DNA of 64,000 nt, from positions 124,001-188,000 of the forward strand of contig JAODUP010000436.1 of the NCBI GenBank assembly GCA_025642065.1, given 5' to 3'. How positions within the stretch are numbered: the first letter of the stretch is position 1; the number at the start of each line of letters is the position of its first letter. The position numbers were made by a program, and so were the translations under genes. Below, piece after piece: positions 12,801-23,601 of the stretch. The DNA comes from Paralvinella palmiformis (taxonomy: Eukaryota; Annelida; Polychaeta; Terebellida; Alvinellidae). Under the pieces are notes generated by a model, which ran no database searches, had not been told where the DNA came from, and saw nothing but the letters and a program-made list of their open reading frames with translations.

Positions 12801-15800
12801 GAGGGTGGACTGTCCCTTTAAGGAGGATAAATCTACGAACACTTGACAACTGTGTAGTTGTAAACGCAACAAGATCTTAATACAGAGAACAATCATATAA
12901 GATGCTTTAGATAAATACCCTTCCAGTCATTGATCCACAAATCTCACACAAAAAAGGCATAAATATTCTTGTCTAAGAATGGACTTCCAATTACAGTTTT
13001 CTGATTTCCAACCAAGTTATTGTCAATGGTGGCTATGAATAGCATCCATTACAAGATTACGACGTATATACGAGATATGATAAAATAACAAGATCACACT
13101 CTCGGGATTTCACAATTACTGCATCACAGTATTATGGCATAACACCATGTTTCATCGCCAGAGTTAACAATCAGAATGGAATTAATGCACAAGGAGACAT
13201 TGCTAGATTAAGAAGGTGTCAAGTTTTCAGCACAAATTTTAAAAAAAAGCTTTCTGTAAAAAACACAAGAAACCAGCCATGCCAAGTTTGCATAATCACG
13301 TTTCCAAATAGAGTTTCTGTACCAAAAACCGAAAGCTAAGTGGGGTTTTCACTGCTGAGCCAGAAAATATTACTGTGGTAACACAAATTATTTTCTTTAT
13401 ATACCAGGTTGCCTACTAACCATTTCTATTGCTAATCTGTGACCATTGAGGGCAGCATAATGTACGGCACAGTATCCATTATGATCCCTGACACAAGGGT
13501 TAGCATCATGATCTATCAACGCCTCAAGAACCCTGTACGAGAAAGAAATGCTTATTAATAATGATACCAGCATCTAAATGATAACATGTATAAATATCAT
13601 TATATTACCAACTGTGTGTGCATGCGTATACAAAATATGATAAAACCCTATTGCCGGTGACTTACTGTGCATTTGTATCAAAGCCAGCTGCATAATGTAG
13701 TGGCGTACAACCTTGCGTATCAACGACGTTAATATTAGCTCCACGAGCTATCAGCGTCATTACACAGGAATGGTTTGTACGAGCTGCGGCATAGTGAAGT
13801 GGCGTCCTATAAAATGCAAGCATCAACCACAATCAGTTCTAAGACTAACAAATAATCAGTCCTAACCTTTCCGTTCTCTACTCTACACCAGCCAAGTCAA
13901 CAAGTACTGAATAGAAATTCCATAACATAACATCCATACCAGCACGGAACTGATAATTAACCAAACCTAACTGTCAGAATCACCTGACATTTCTAGCTTA
14001 ACTAGCACGGAACAATGAAATCACATTCTAAACACCACTACACTAACCTGCCATCCTTGTCAACTAAATTTACATCAGCACCACCAGTCAACAATAACTC
14101 TACGACATCAACATTACTGAAATACCAAACATTAACATGTTTTGGAACAAAATAGTACACAGAGAATAATAGAAAGGTATTCAATAATTTTTACTGCCTA
14201 CTCTGGAGAACTGTTAATAAAGGTTTGTGAATGACAAACTTGCACTGTTTACAATACTGGGCTCCATTTAAATTTCTTAGCATTTGAAATGTTGCATTCT
14301 AATGGTGTTATGATAAAATACCCAGCGCATGCTGCAGCATGTAGACAGGTTCTGCCAGACGCATCAGGCGTGTCGATGTCGAGACCATGACAAGCTTCCA
14401 TCAGCCTTCCTACGCAGTCTATGTAACCATTAAGGGCTGCCATGTGTACTGGTAACATTCCTGAACTACCTCGTCTGTTATAATAATTATCGCATTAACA
14501 TAATACACATGTTTATAATAATAACAACAATACTGATGACAAAAATATTAATGTAGTTTGGATTTATGCCAACCTTTTATCTAAAGCATTTCCAGGTATT
14601 TTACAGCAATGAAAAAGCTATGTATGCAACTTCACATACAGAGATAAAATATGGGAAAGTGATAAAATTGGATCAAATAAGTAGATGTGAAAAATCAGTT
14701 AAATTGTCACACAGGCTAATGTTTTCATAACAATACAAGGAAATAAATCACCAGAGATTAGCCATGCTGAATACAGCACTGATCAAGAATACAGAAACAG
14801 CTTAACATAATGCTGGATACAAGCTTCCATCTTGCTTCTAATTATTTGTAAAAAGTTACTTATGTTCAAAACGCTTTAAATAAATGTCTACCATTAATGC
14901 CTTTTGTTGTCATTTATACAAGTAATGACTGATTCAATAAATATAATTTTTTTAACAAAGAACATAATCAATATATAATGTAATAATATGAACAGCTTGT
15001 TATTCCTGTTCTTTTGACTCCAAGAATAATTAGAAAAAAGGCCATTAAAATAAAACAAGATACTACACAAAATCAAATTATATATATATGTGCACCATTA
15101 TATCAAAAGTATTCACTATAATTATGCATCTTACTTATCCACCCAGTTTAGCAAATGAAATTGAAATAAGGTGCCCGAGATATTCCAAGTGGCGAAGATT
15201 ATAATTGAACCCATAATGTAAGTTATGTAACAAGTGTGAAGTTTATTATATGAACTGGCCCTTAATAGAAGTAAAACACAGATATTCATCATTCTTAGCA
15301 GCTGACATGACACAAATTCAGAAACCGTATGATACTTAATTAAAAAAATTCTGAAACAGGATAAAAATGTGGTAACAGGCAAAAGGTGTGTATACATATG
15401 ATATATTCATCAGATTTACAACATGTATGAAACAATAATATCAAAAATCGAAATTAACTTAAAAAACTGGCAGCATACTTTTGCTACCAGTCTTTTTGTC
15501 AGGCAGCAAATACAATGTCCAGGCAGCAAATTTCATGGAGGTGTTTAATTGTAATACATTAGTTATTCAATGGGGCCTCATTATTAAATCATCCATGTCC
15601 ATGAAAACAACCCTGGAAAATGCTCTAATTATACTTGACCCAGATTATGCAGGAAAAATTTCATAAATACATCACAAATATGTCATGATAAAAACATATG
15701 TGGCAATCACTAATTAATCAATAACTATAACACAATACCTACTTGTTAGGGTCTGCTTTATTTTCTAACAAAGCATTTATCAACAACTTATGCCCATAGC

Positions 15801-18800
15801 GAGCTGCTATATGTAATGGTGTGTTATTATCCATGTCAATACCATCTACTGTGGCACCTAAGATAAACAAGAAAAACAACTTTGTGTCAAGTCACATTAC
15901 AGAAGAAGAATATGCCATTCAGACAACTGACAACATACAGAGTGTACTCATTACAACTAATTTAAAGCTTTGTTTATTATAATATAATGCAGCAAGGCTT
16001 ACAAAGATAATAAATACCCAAATAAGTATAAGACAATTTATAAGAATCAGCAATTAAGTTGTTTAGTGGAATCAGTAGCTTCCTCTGAAAGAGAAGGGGC
16101 TGGTGGGAGGAAATTTAAGTCATATCAGAGCAACCTTTATTTGAAATTTACAGTTATTGTGTGAGGGACCCAAAACTAAATTGTTTACAGAAGCAGATAA
16201 GTGAGTAATTGATTATAACAAAATGCTACAACACAAAAATAATCCAGTAACTTGCCATTCTGTATCAGTAATTCTGCCCTAGAAAATCTTCCATGTAAAG
16301 CTGTCATGTGTAATGGTGTTCTGCCATCCTGAGCCTAAAATTTTACATTTATACAAATCAAACATTGCTTCATGTGTGGATGTTGTAGGAAATCATTATA
16401 CTGAAAATTCAACACTTCCTTTTAATACAGTGAGCCACTCACCCTGATATTAGTATTAGCACCTTCATTGATGAGTATTTCCAGACACTGACTGCCATGT
16501 GTCGAAGCAGCTGCATAGTGTAATGGCGTCTAAATAAAAACAACATATTGATAACACGACCTGACCAACTATGTATAAAATCTCTCAGTACTTATCCTCA
16601 TTGAACTAATACTTTAAACTTTCTATAATTTTAATCAGTTTGGACATTTAACATTTTGGCATCTGATAATCAAACAATATTGCTGATGGAACACCAGAAA
16701 TGATATCCCCGGATTAAAATATTCAACATCATGGACACTATCTGCACGTCTTTTCAAGGTTTTTCATGACCAAAAATCAAAACCATGGAGTATCAAAACT
16801 CTCGTATTAGTACTAAAATTATTCATCTGCAAAAACTTCGCTAAGATCCTACCTGTCCTCTGTGATTGAGGGCATTCACAACAGCTCCGTGACCAATAAG
16901 CTCACTAACCACCAGATTCTGGCCATTAAGACAAGCCACATGAAGGCTCGTATTACCAAATGCATTCACAGCATCAACATCCACGCCAAGTTCCAGAAGC
17001 ATTCTCACAATGGTAATCTGACCTCCAGCAGATGCCGCATGTAGAGGTGTAAACAACTGTGAAAAAAGAATACATTAACAGCTATGAAATCATTCCTAAC
17101 AGTTCTGTTATGGTGTTTAGAATTGGATAACAATCATAATCATTAAAAACCTGTTAACTTAGAATACCGAATAAACATGAACAGATAACATAAATTTCTG
17201 AACCAACAGATAATAAAATGTAGCTGTTTCACAGCCAATTTGCTGCATACTGTAGATTAAATGGGCTGAGTGAACTCTAAAAGTAATGGGCCAAAGTGAA
17301 GGTTAAACCCTCCTTCAGACATAGCCCATGTGAGGTTTGAACCCAGGTGCTAAAGGTCTGTGTCCAATTATGCGAGTAGGTAGGCTGTGTAGATGCCCTT
17401 AACAACCGTTATCCATAGAACACAACTATTTTCAGCTACCATGTTACCTGTTTGTCGCTACAGCTCAGCTCTGCACCGAAGTGAACCAAGGTACGAACTA
17501 CTTCCACATGACCCATCACAGCTGCCCAATGTATGGCACGACGATCTTTCTTATCAAAGGCATTCATTGTGGCTCCCTTCTCCAGCAGAAGTTTTACCAT
17601 CTGACAAATACAAGAAAATATTACACTGGATACATTAACAAACCAAATTGAATACATTACCACTAAATCAATATTTAAAAAAGATGTTACTCTATAAAAT
17701 TTAGATGTATGTTCATACAAAGTATCAACACATGTTGTAGGTGACCTCACAGCCTTTTTTAGTTCAGTTAATCAAACAACAAACAAGAGTGGGCCGAGTG
17801 TTCTTTCATATTATAGATCCTAAACATGATGGGACAAATGAATGCATATTAAGTCGACACTTCATAATTATTTTTAGTCTCCTAAACATCAACCACCAAT
17901 AACATAAACCTAACTCTGAATGCTGCCCACTGCATTAAATTTAGGCAAATACAAATGTTGATCCATGTTGTATAAATTCCACAAGAGGTTACTTACATCA
18001 TGATGTCCATTAAAGGCTGCATGGTGTAGACTTGTACGACCAGCCCTATCGGACACATTAACATTGGTCAGAGATGGAATGAGAAGTTCGGCACATTTGA
18101 CAGCATTATTCGCGGCAGCAACATGCAGCGGAGTCTGCCAATTCTTGTCTCTGGCATTGACATCAGCATGATATTTCAACAAAGTCTCGACTGTGTCCTG
18201 AAAAACAAGTGATCCCAGAATATTTATTACAAACAAATATGCACAACTCATTGCCAAATTACCAAAAAACAAAGATCGTTACTTACAGCACTTTTAGAAC
18301 AACAAGCTCTGTGTAATGGTGTCAGCCACTTGTTGTCCTTAGAGTTGACACGCGCCCCATTTATAAGAAGTAGTTCAGTAATCTCAGCTTCCCCGCAGAA
18401 TGCTGCAGCGTGTAGAGCCGTCCTCTTTTCACAATCCTGTATGTGTGCAATGATGGGATTATCAACAAAAGAAAGTAACACACATACACATTACTAGTAT
18501 AAACAACCCGATAGAGGCTACAGCTTGGTTAGTCCAGGGTTGAGATTATGGATCTTACTTTTCAAGTACCATAGGTCCCGGGCATTAAGCCAATACTTTG
18601 CGTCAACATTTTGATTCTTATTTGGGGGTGGGGGGGGCGGTTAATGGCTGGTGCTATTTCAGTGTCAAGAAATCCACTCATCGGGAGAAAAAAATTCAGC
18701 CATCGACTCTAGTAGATCTAGATGCAAACGGATATCAATTGTCATTTTGATTTAAACTCATGCAGTCATGGAGTGAAAATAGAAGTGAAACAAATTGATG

Positions 18801-21800
18801 ATACTTATACATGGCTTTATAATGAAAATCAATATTTATGTGTAGAATTATCTGATTTTTGTAATTCTGGATAAACGTTGTTGGACTCAGTAGCGCATTT
18901 CATGAAGGCAGTGTCGGTAACAAGACAACTCATACTAAAGAGCGTCGTATCTCATTCGTTTGGTGGCATAGACATTAGGGTGCTCCCATATACATAGTTT
19001 GTCTGGGCATATTTATACCAATAATGGGATAATTACTGATTAATTAATTTATTTTCAATAGAGATTTAGTTACTAACTGACCACATATACATACCGGTAA
19101 TTTAAATTGTCTTGGTTATTGCTGTGTTAGTGACCAAAAGTACCATCAAAGGCTCAGTAGATGAGTAGTAATTATTTATAAGTCATTGACTTTTATGCGG
19201 TTCATTGCATGTTTAGTCACGCTGTTAATTTAAGTTTGAGGTCCTACGTATGCGCTAACAGTTTGCGTAAACGATTGTTATAATTTGCCTTGATCTATTG
19301 ACAGTATACAAAACACACTGTTATGAATAACGAATTATAAAAACACAACTATTTCTTGCATTAAAAGTATCATATTGCAGGGAAAAGTTCAGATTTTTAG
19401 TTCAGCTTAATGGATGGTACTACCATAAATCGTCATATTATAGGCCCCAAAAATTACCTCAGCTTATTGCATTTTGACAGACAAAAGCTTTATGAAATGT
19501 AACCTCTGTGTTAGGCGAAGTTATACTAAAAATAAATGATATAAATTGCATTTCATAATGATCAACAATAGTCATAGTGAACAGTTTAAAGTGGAGTTAC
19601 CATATCTACTTGTGTATAAGACACACCCGTTTAGGACCAATAAACCCCCTGGAGTTGAACCAGTGTATAAGACGCACTAAAATCAGCAATACTGATTTAA
19701 AACCAAAAAATTCATTATCGCTCTCATCACTGAAAACTGTTTGTGTGTCATCATACATGTCGTCGCCTTTGTCATACTATTCAGCCCACAATACATAATT
19801 TTCCGTGCCATCAAATTATTGCTGATAGAGCACTTCTTGAAGGATTTGGTAACGATGGCAGGGTCGATTTAATCCCAGGCCATTTTCACCCACTGTGTGA
19901 TGATAGGTAACAACGGCAGCCTCAGGTTGCTGGCTGCTAGGTATTCGTTTCTCTAATACTGTTTGAATTACTTAATAAGTAATTAACACATTATTTGCTG
20001 TAATTGTTTTCCTTTGATGTGGCTTCTATTGTCATTCTTTGCGTGGCTTCATTTACCATTTCGTTCAATAAGCCCAAAATTCCCTGCTCATTTGGATGAT
20101 AAAATCAATTTTTTCCATCACCCTGTCAATGATCAGAACACCATTACTTAACTGCTCAAGCAATAAAAAATAGGACTCAACGCTTTCAGTTCTGCTTTGT
20201 CTTATATATAAATTAGGTAGTTTTCCACAATATTGGCTGATATACTGACCACATCTTATATATGAGATTGCCTTATACAGAAGTATATATCTGGTAATTA
20301 ACAAATAAATGAACTTACTATTTACTTAACTGTGACATACTGTGTGTAGTTAAAGATAACGTAAGATATACCTGGTAATTAACGTCTTCTTTTTTGTACA
20401 AAAGGGCTCGGACTTCATCAGGGTCACCATGGAAACATGCCTTGACCAAGGGTGGCTGAAATATATAACTGAGGGTAACAAAGCTGACTGCAATTGAAGC
20501 TTAACTCATGCTTCTGTAGGTCACAGCAGTATTACTGTCAAGCAGTCCATGTGTGAGGGATAGTACAGACAAATACAAAATCTTAATTAATGTTCTGCAA
20601 CATAACTAAAGTATTGAAATGAATAACTCTATGCATGAGGACAGAGGGGTTTCACTAATAAATTGTGAAGCAGAAGGGAATTTGAAATCACCCGGTAAGT
20701 GACAAGCAGAAATTTACCAAGAAATGTTTCTTTTTGGTCCTTCTTTCCACACAAATCACACAAGAAACGTAAGCATCAATTTGATTGGTATTGTTTTGAG
20801 AGCATCATAATAGACCCACAATGACTATTTATACTTAAATTGAGCAACAAAATTCAACAGTAATACAGCAGATTTGATGAGTGTTCTGCAACATAATTAA
20901 AGTAACCAAACAAATAACTGTGTATGCATTTAAATAAACAGGTTCTAGTAATAAACTGTAATGCAATAGGAAATTCAAAATCACCTCCATGTTTTCATTC
21001 TTCTTTACATGCAAATAAACAAGAAAACTGCATCAATATGATTTGTATTGTTCTGAAAGCATTACAATACCACAATGATGATTTGAACAATTCAGTATTC
21101 ATACACAATTTGAGCAACACTAATCTCCATTATAATACATATGTCAAAACAGACTGGAGAACAGTGACTGAGCGAGTAATAAAGAAGTATCCATTAGTCA
21201 TCCTTAATTCCAATCTATTCCCTCGCTAAATGCCTAAACCTACACCATTGATATATGATATAAGTTACCTGTCACTGGAGTTAACTTTGCCTGATTAATT
21301 AAAATGTCCTATTGTTATAAGGCATTGACAGAACACACTCAGTCAATCAAATGTTAAATGTCCTCTCCTTTTGGAGATTTGCGGACACACCCCAGAATTT
21401 GTTTCCTTTAAACAATTCTAGGAGCCGAGTCATGTTGTTTAGCCTCAGCAGTGGTTAGACTCCGCACACATGATGGAGAGGCTTTGAACTGGATTCAGAC
21501 ATAGAATATGAAGTTATGCAATGCAATGCTCTGAATACTGCACCACTGGAATGCAATTCCGAGCAAATGGACAGTATCACGAACATAAAAAGCCACACAA
21601 TAGATTTTCAGTCCCAGCTTCCTTTTATATACATGTATATACAAAGAAATTGCTGTTTTAATGGTTTTCATATCTATATGTTATCACAGAGTTTAAAATA
21701 GGTCCAATATGAGTTTTTGGGGTGCTCCAGGACCCACAATGTCAACTCTGAAATTGAGGATAATTACGGGCTTACAAGACCACAACTAGCACTAAAAGGT

Positions 21801-23601
21801 GTGACTTTTGGACCACACAATTACATTAGTGCCAAAACACACGAACCATGAAAGAAATAGCCCCGTTACTTTTTGGCTATAAAAAACGGAATTCTGACAA
21901 AACCCAGAAAACTCTTATGCCTGTAGTTGCTAAGATGTACCAAACAGGTAGTCAAAAAGGTAGAATAGAATTTGGACTGATACTCATACAAGTTTGTGGT
22001 GCTGGAGGTATGTATCTACTAATCTAACTGGGTGTAGACAACCCACTCAAACACTTTAGGAATAATGCTAAGAATTGAGCCTGTTTCCATTGTACTGTAT
22101 TTTTTATAAATGGGAGTCACCCTTGCAGATTTTAGAGCATCAGGAATATCATCAGTTACCACCAATTAATTTAGAATATATGTTAGAAGTGACTTAATAG
22201 TCTTTTTAAATTTTGAACCTGATTATGAACAAAATATACTGATCACACGAACTGTGGCATTTTTTAATTTGTAATATACCTGCATTGTGTCACAAACTGG
22301 GTGTAAAATATATCCAGTCATCCAAGGAACAGTTTTTTTATTCAAGACAAATCTGCCTGAGTGGAGAAATTTGATCAAAGAGAGCAACAAGTCCACAGTT
22401 TAAACTACTCCATGCCTCTTCCAATGTATTGGATCCCAGCACCTTACACCATTTCCTTCCTGCAACTTTGTTGGTGTAATTTTTTCACAGATCTTAATTT
22501 TAGAGCACCAGTCTGCTTACCAGGTATTTTTCTAATTTTGTTGTATAACAGATTATTTGATGACCATATACATTGTACAATATCACACTGCTGTTATTAT
22601 TTTTGTTTGGGTCTGAAAGTATTAAGATTTAAAATTGTTGATGTTGATCTGATTGGAATTTTAATTATTTGGGGCAAATCAAACATGGAGGTAAAATATT
22701 TTAGATGTTTTAAGTTACGTTTGTTTTCAATTTAATTTCTTGATAACACATACTAAAATCACCAAGCAGTAAGCATTCTGAGAAATTTTGACAGTTCAAA
22801 CATGATTACTCATGCAGTCCAACTGCTTTGGTAAGCACTAATATATGCCAACAAATATTGGTTTCTTTCTAGGTAGATATAGTTTGCCAGCATTGTTTCT
22901 AAATTACCCCAAATGTCATTTCTCAGGTTGATGCCATGCAAATATAGATATACTCTGCCACCCTTACATTTAATTGCATGTTTATGTAATTTACCCAGAC
23001 AATGATTAATCTAAATTACCCCGAAAAATTAATGACTATTCAGTCTATTGACTATAAAATATAAATTACAAAACTGATATTTAATTTGATCTACTTCACC
23101 ATTTCATGACAATATTAAAAGATCCGAAATTAAGGTCACCTCTGTCAGCTGATAGCCATATTTCTCAAATATACTGTTACTACTATGAACCCGATAAAAA
23201 ACCAAAAACATGTGCTACAGGTGGGCCAAAGAATTCCAATTATTACCAAATAACTGTTGTGTTCGCAATAGCATGGCTGTGACCCCGATATGACAGAGTG
23301 TGAGTGTCTACGCTGATGGTATTGGTACATAATCTGAGAATATGATAGCCAATCTACATGATATTTTTAATAATACATTGCGTGAACTGTTTACTAATCA
23401 CAGAGTATAGCGTTTAATAATACAACGATCAACATTTCAATGTCAACCGTGTATGCTTAGCAGAAACTGAGAAAGGGAACAGGTAATACATAAGCGATTC
23501 TGCAGAAGTGGCAAGATTTTATATCAAACTGACACAAGTCGTCGTGGGGCGAAATCCCAATGTAACATTATTACCTCGTCGTCCAGTTGGAGAACAAACA
23601 T
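681..23601 (-). CDS. ANKRD28/44/52: PP6 regulatory ankyrin-repeat subunit, 26 exons, complete
   Basis: Scaffold subunit that in vertebrates binds protein phosphatase 6 through its SAPS-domain partners; cytoplasmic or nuclear. Exons in transcript order: 23601-23575, 20455-20372, 18436-18287, 18197-17997, 17600-17448, 17056-16853, 16529-16443, 16334-16256, 15857-15743, 14474-14322, 14116-14048, 13806-13666, 13532-13421, 11774-11700, 11538-11463, 10110-10018, 8828-8744, 7473-7356, 6185-5978, 5619-5532, 4693-4610, 3391-3246, 3016-2937, 2804-2722, 1761-1670, 838-681. These sum to 2961 nt, or 986 residues plus stop, with phases agreeing at every junction. Human ANKRD44 is of similar length and ANKRD28 slightly longer. 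The chain is almost wholly ankyrin repeats (TPLHAAA-type helices); 'DKNWQTPLH', '[10 protein letters not shown]' and '[15 protein letters not shown]' are near-diagnostic of this family. Which of the three vertebrate paralogues is closest cannot be said; an invertebrate gene is probably co-orthologous to all three. Confidence 0.93.
1670..1761 (-). CDS. ANKRD28/44/52: Ankyrin gene exon 25
   Basis: 92 nt, phase 2/1: [20 protein letters not shown] and [11 protein letters not shown]. Matches 'TPLHVAARNGLTMVVQELL' and '[20 protein letters not shown]'. Confidence 0.94.
1838..1962 (-). repeat. SINE copy in ankyrin intron 25
   Basis: Inverted copy: starts 'gattgatgttttacggcc', then the 'gtgcacaaggtaggctaaat' and 'gaggcgaagtcaaagacg' segments and a degraded tRNA-like part. 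Confidence 0.65.
2466..2598 (-). repeat. SINE copy with tRNA-like head in ankyrin intron 24
   Basis: Inverted, degraded core (aaggcaaagagaaagatg, cccttcagtc) running into a tRNA-like head with B-box remnant 'gatctgaactcggg' and 'accatggaggtttcc' at its 5' end. Confidence 0.6.
2722..2804 (-). CDS. ANKRD28/44/52: Ankyrin gene exon 24
   Basis: 83 nt, phase 0/2: [20 protein letters not shown] and LANSSGKT. Matches 'GHETSALLILEKITDRNLIN'. Confidence 0.92.
2937..3016 (-). CDS. ANKRD28/44/52: Ankyrin gene exon 23
   Basis: 80 nt, phase 1/0: [20 protein letters not shown] then LHHVSMN. The TALHLAC helix is replaced by SVLHHVS. Confidence 0.9.
3246..3391 (-). CDS. ANKRD28/44/52: Ankyrin gene exon 22
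   Basis: 146 nt, phase 2/1: [20 protein letters not shown] and [18 protein letters not shown]. Matches 'RTPLHAAAFTDHVECLQLLL' and 'KTPLMMAAENG'. Confidence 0.94.
3798..3912 (-). repeat. SINE copy in ankyrin intron 21
   Basis: Inverted and strongly diverged: 'tgttttatgcctactttt', 'tctaaataagccaaac' and 'taatgaagcaaagtgagag' recall the SINE core. Confidence 0.5.
4610..4693 (-). CDS. ANKRD28/44/52: Ankyrin gene exon 21
   Basis: 84 nt, phase 2/2: [20 protein letters not shown] and KLADGKGR. Donor GTATGT. Confidence 0.92.
5532..5619 (-). CDS. ANKRD28/44/52: Ankyrin gene exon 20
   Basis: 88 nt, phase 1/2: [20 protein letters not shown] then PFSPLHCAV. Matches '[14 protein letters not shown]'. 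Donor GTATGT. Confidence 0.92.
5978..6185 (-). CDS. ANKRD28/44/52: Ankyrin gene exon 19
   Basis: 208 nt, phase 0/1. Two and a half repeats: [40 protein letters not shown] and [12 protein letters not shown]. Confidence 0.95.
7356..7473 (-). CDS. ANKRD28/44/52: Ankyrin gene exon 18
   Basis: 118 nt, phase 2/0: [20 protein letters not shown] and [13 protein letters not shown]. Equivalent to 'QTPLMLSVLNGHTDCVYSLL' and 'GRTALHRGAVTGH' in human ANKRD28. Confidence 0.94.
8744..8828 (-). CDS. ANKRD28/44/52: Ankyrin gene exon 17 (atypical repeat)
   Basis: 85 nt, phase 1/2, encoding [20 protein letters not shown] and VDCLDELER. It lacks the TPLHAA helix found at this place in vertebrate homologues, so the repeat is degenerate or an adjoining exon was missed. 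Placement rests on the phase match and clean ATTTTAG/GTATCT borders. Confidence 0.75.
10018..10110 (-). CDS. ANKRD28/44/52: Ankyrin gene exon 16
   Basis: 93 nt, phase 1/1: [20 protein letters not shown] and [11 protein letters not shown]. The following repeat is abnormal (see exon 17). Confidence 0.93.
11250..11420 (-). repeat. SINE copy near ankyrin exon 15
   Basis: Well-kept inverted copy: 'gattgatgttttacaccc', 'ttgtgcacatgttagg', 'aatgggctgagcgacct', 'aatgaagcgaagtcaag', then a tRNA-like head with B-box remnant 'gattcgaactcgg'. It ends about 43 bp from exon 15. Confidence 0.7.
11463..11538 (-). CDS. ANKRD28/44/52: Ankyrin gene exon 15
   Basis: 76 nt, phase 0/1: [20 protein letters not shown] and VYDDA. 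Corresponds to 'AYHGHHQALEVLVQSLLDLD' of human ANKRD28. Confidence 0.92.
11700..11774 (-). CDS. ANKRD28/44/52: Ankyrin gene exon 14 (linker)
   Basis: 25 codons, phase 0/0: [20 protein letters not shown] then ALHLA. Matches the non-repeat linker that carries 'SGTDML' in vertebrates. Confidence 0.9.
12178..12821. mobile_element. MITE with TTAA ends in ankyrin intron 13
   Basis: Bounded by terminal inverted repeats TTAAAGGGATAGTTCACC (12178-12195) and, on the other strand, TTAAAGGGACAGTCCACC; 16 of 18 bases match and each begins with TTAA. Inner segments also pair imperfectly: 'gacgccaccattttgaagc' and 'gctgacgtcac' against 'gtgatgtcacagc' and 'gtagccataatggcggc'. About 644 bp with no transposase. 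This is a non-autonomous, TTAA-targeting DNA transposon (piggyBac or Kolobok type not resolved). Confidence 0.75.
13421..13532 (-). CDS. ANKRD28/44/52: Ankyrin gene exon 13
   Basis: 112 nt, phase 2/0: [20 protein letters not shown] and [17 protein letters not shown], corresponding to 'GYNAVHYSAAYGHRLCLQL' of human ANKRD28. Confidence 0.94.
13666..13806 (-). CDS. ANKRD28/44/52: Ankyrin gene exon 12
   Basis: 141 nt, phase 2/2: [20 protein letters not shown] then [17 protein letters not shown]. Clear repeat consensus with canonical borders. Confidence 0.94.
14048..14116 (-). CDS. ANKRD28/44/52: Ankyrin gene exon 11
   Basis: 69 nt, phase 2/2: [20 protein letters not shown] and DGR. Donor GTTAGT, acceptor TATTTCAG. 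Confidence 0.92.
14322..14474 (-). CDS. ANKRD28/44/52: Ankyrin gene exon 10
   Basis: 153 nt, phase 2/2: [20 protein letters not shown] and [20 protein letters not shown], matching the 'GMFPLHLAALSG' region of the family. Confidence 0.94.
14475..15742. other. Ankyrin intron 9, nothing recognised
   Basis: About 1.27 kb of AT-rich intron with no repeat family, RNA gene or coding signal that I can see. Confidence 0.5.
15743..15857 (-). CDS. ANKRD28/44/52: Ankyrin gene exon 9
   Basis: 115 nt, phase 1/2: [20 protein letters not shown] and [19 protein letters not shown]. Donor GTAGGT. Confidence 0.93.
16256..16334 (-). CDS. ANKRD28/44/52: Ankyrin gene exon 8, followed by a GC donor
   Basis: 79 nt, phase 0/1: [20 protein letters not shown] and ELLIQN. 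Only the donor GCAAGT (16255-16250) keeps frame with exon 9 (AAT G|GT GCC). The nearby GT at 16251 would shift the frame. Confidence 0.9.
16443..16529 (-). CDS. ANKRD28/44/52: Ankyrin gene exon 7
   Basis: 29 codons, phase 0/0, beginning [20 protein letters not shown]; the ASTHG insertion in this repeat is shared with vertebrate ANKRD28. Confidence 0.93.
16853..17056 (-). CDS. ANKRD28/44/52: Ankyrin gene exon 6
   Basis: 68 codons, phase 0/0: two repeats, [20 protein letters not shown] and [20 protein letters not shown], then NHRGQ at the donor. Confidence 0.95.
17232..17400 (-). repeat. SINE copy in ankyrin intron 5
   Basis: Inverted and diverged: 'gattaaatgggctgagtg', 'aatgggccaaagtgaagg', 'ccttcagacatagccc', B-box remnant 'ggtttgaacccagg'. 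Confidence 0.6.
17448..17600 (-). CDS. ANKRD28/44/52: Ankyrin gene exon 5
   Basis: 51 codons, phase 0/0: [20 protein letters not shown] followed by [14 protein letters not shown]. The IHWAA variant of the repeat is conserved in PP6 ankyrin subunits. Confidence 0.95.
17997..18197 (-). CDS. ANKRD28/44/52: Ankyrin gene exon 4
   Basis: 67 codons, phase 0/0. Contains the family hallmark [20 protein letters not shown] and [20 protein letters not shown]. Donor GTAAGT, acceptor TTTTTCAG. Confidence 0.95.
18287..18436 (-). CDS. ANKRD28/44/52: Ankyrin gene exon 3
   Basis: 50 codons, phase 0/0. Encodes repeat 1 ([20 protein letters not shown]) and the start of the next ([16 protein letters not shown]). 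Acceptor ACATACAG, donor GTAAGT. Confidence 0.95.
18437..20371. other. Ankyrin intron 2, mostly featureless
   Basis: 1.9 kb of AT-rich intron. The only internal pattern is a 'tgtgtataagac' motif repeated at about 19612 and 19665, suggesting a transposon remnant. No coding signal. Confidence 0.4.
20372..20455 (-). CDS. ANKRD28/44/52: Ankyrin gene exon 2
   Basis: 28 codons, phase 0/0, reading '[20 protein letters not shown]' and ending DVNYQ; equivalent to the '[19 protein letters not shown]' cap of the human family. Flanked by a TTTCAG acceptor and a GTATAT donor. Confidence 0.9.
22035..22200 (-). pseudogene. LINE reverse transcriptase fragment in ankyrin intron 1
   Basis: Reverse-strand reading gives [18 protein letters not shown] followed by a degenerate [18 protein letters not shown]. 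This matches the N-terminal RT segment of Jockey/CR1-group LINEs (usually 'A.VTPIYKKG...NYRPISILP'). The NYRP core and all downstream domains are lost. The rest of intron 1 (20456-23574) shows nothing else. Confidence 0.6.
23575..23601 (-). CDS. ANKRD28/44/52: Ankyrin gene exon 1 (start codon)
   Basis: ATG at 23601-23599 encodes MFVLQLDDE, matching the short N-terminal segment that precedes the first repeat in the family, then a donor 'gtaata'. Phase 0 joins cleanly to exon 2. The start is inferred from homology and the in-frame splice. Confidence 0.7.

Noticed and set aside
12576..12896. 106-codon minus-strand frame
   Set aside because: Lies across the MITE and its edge; no homology.
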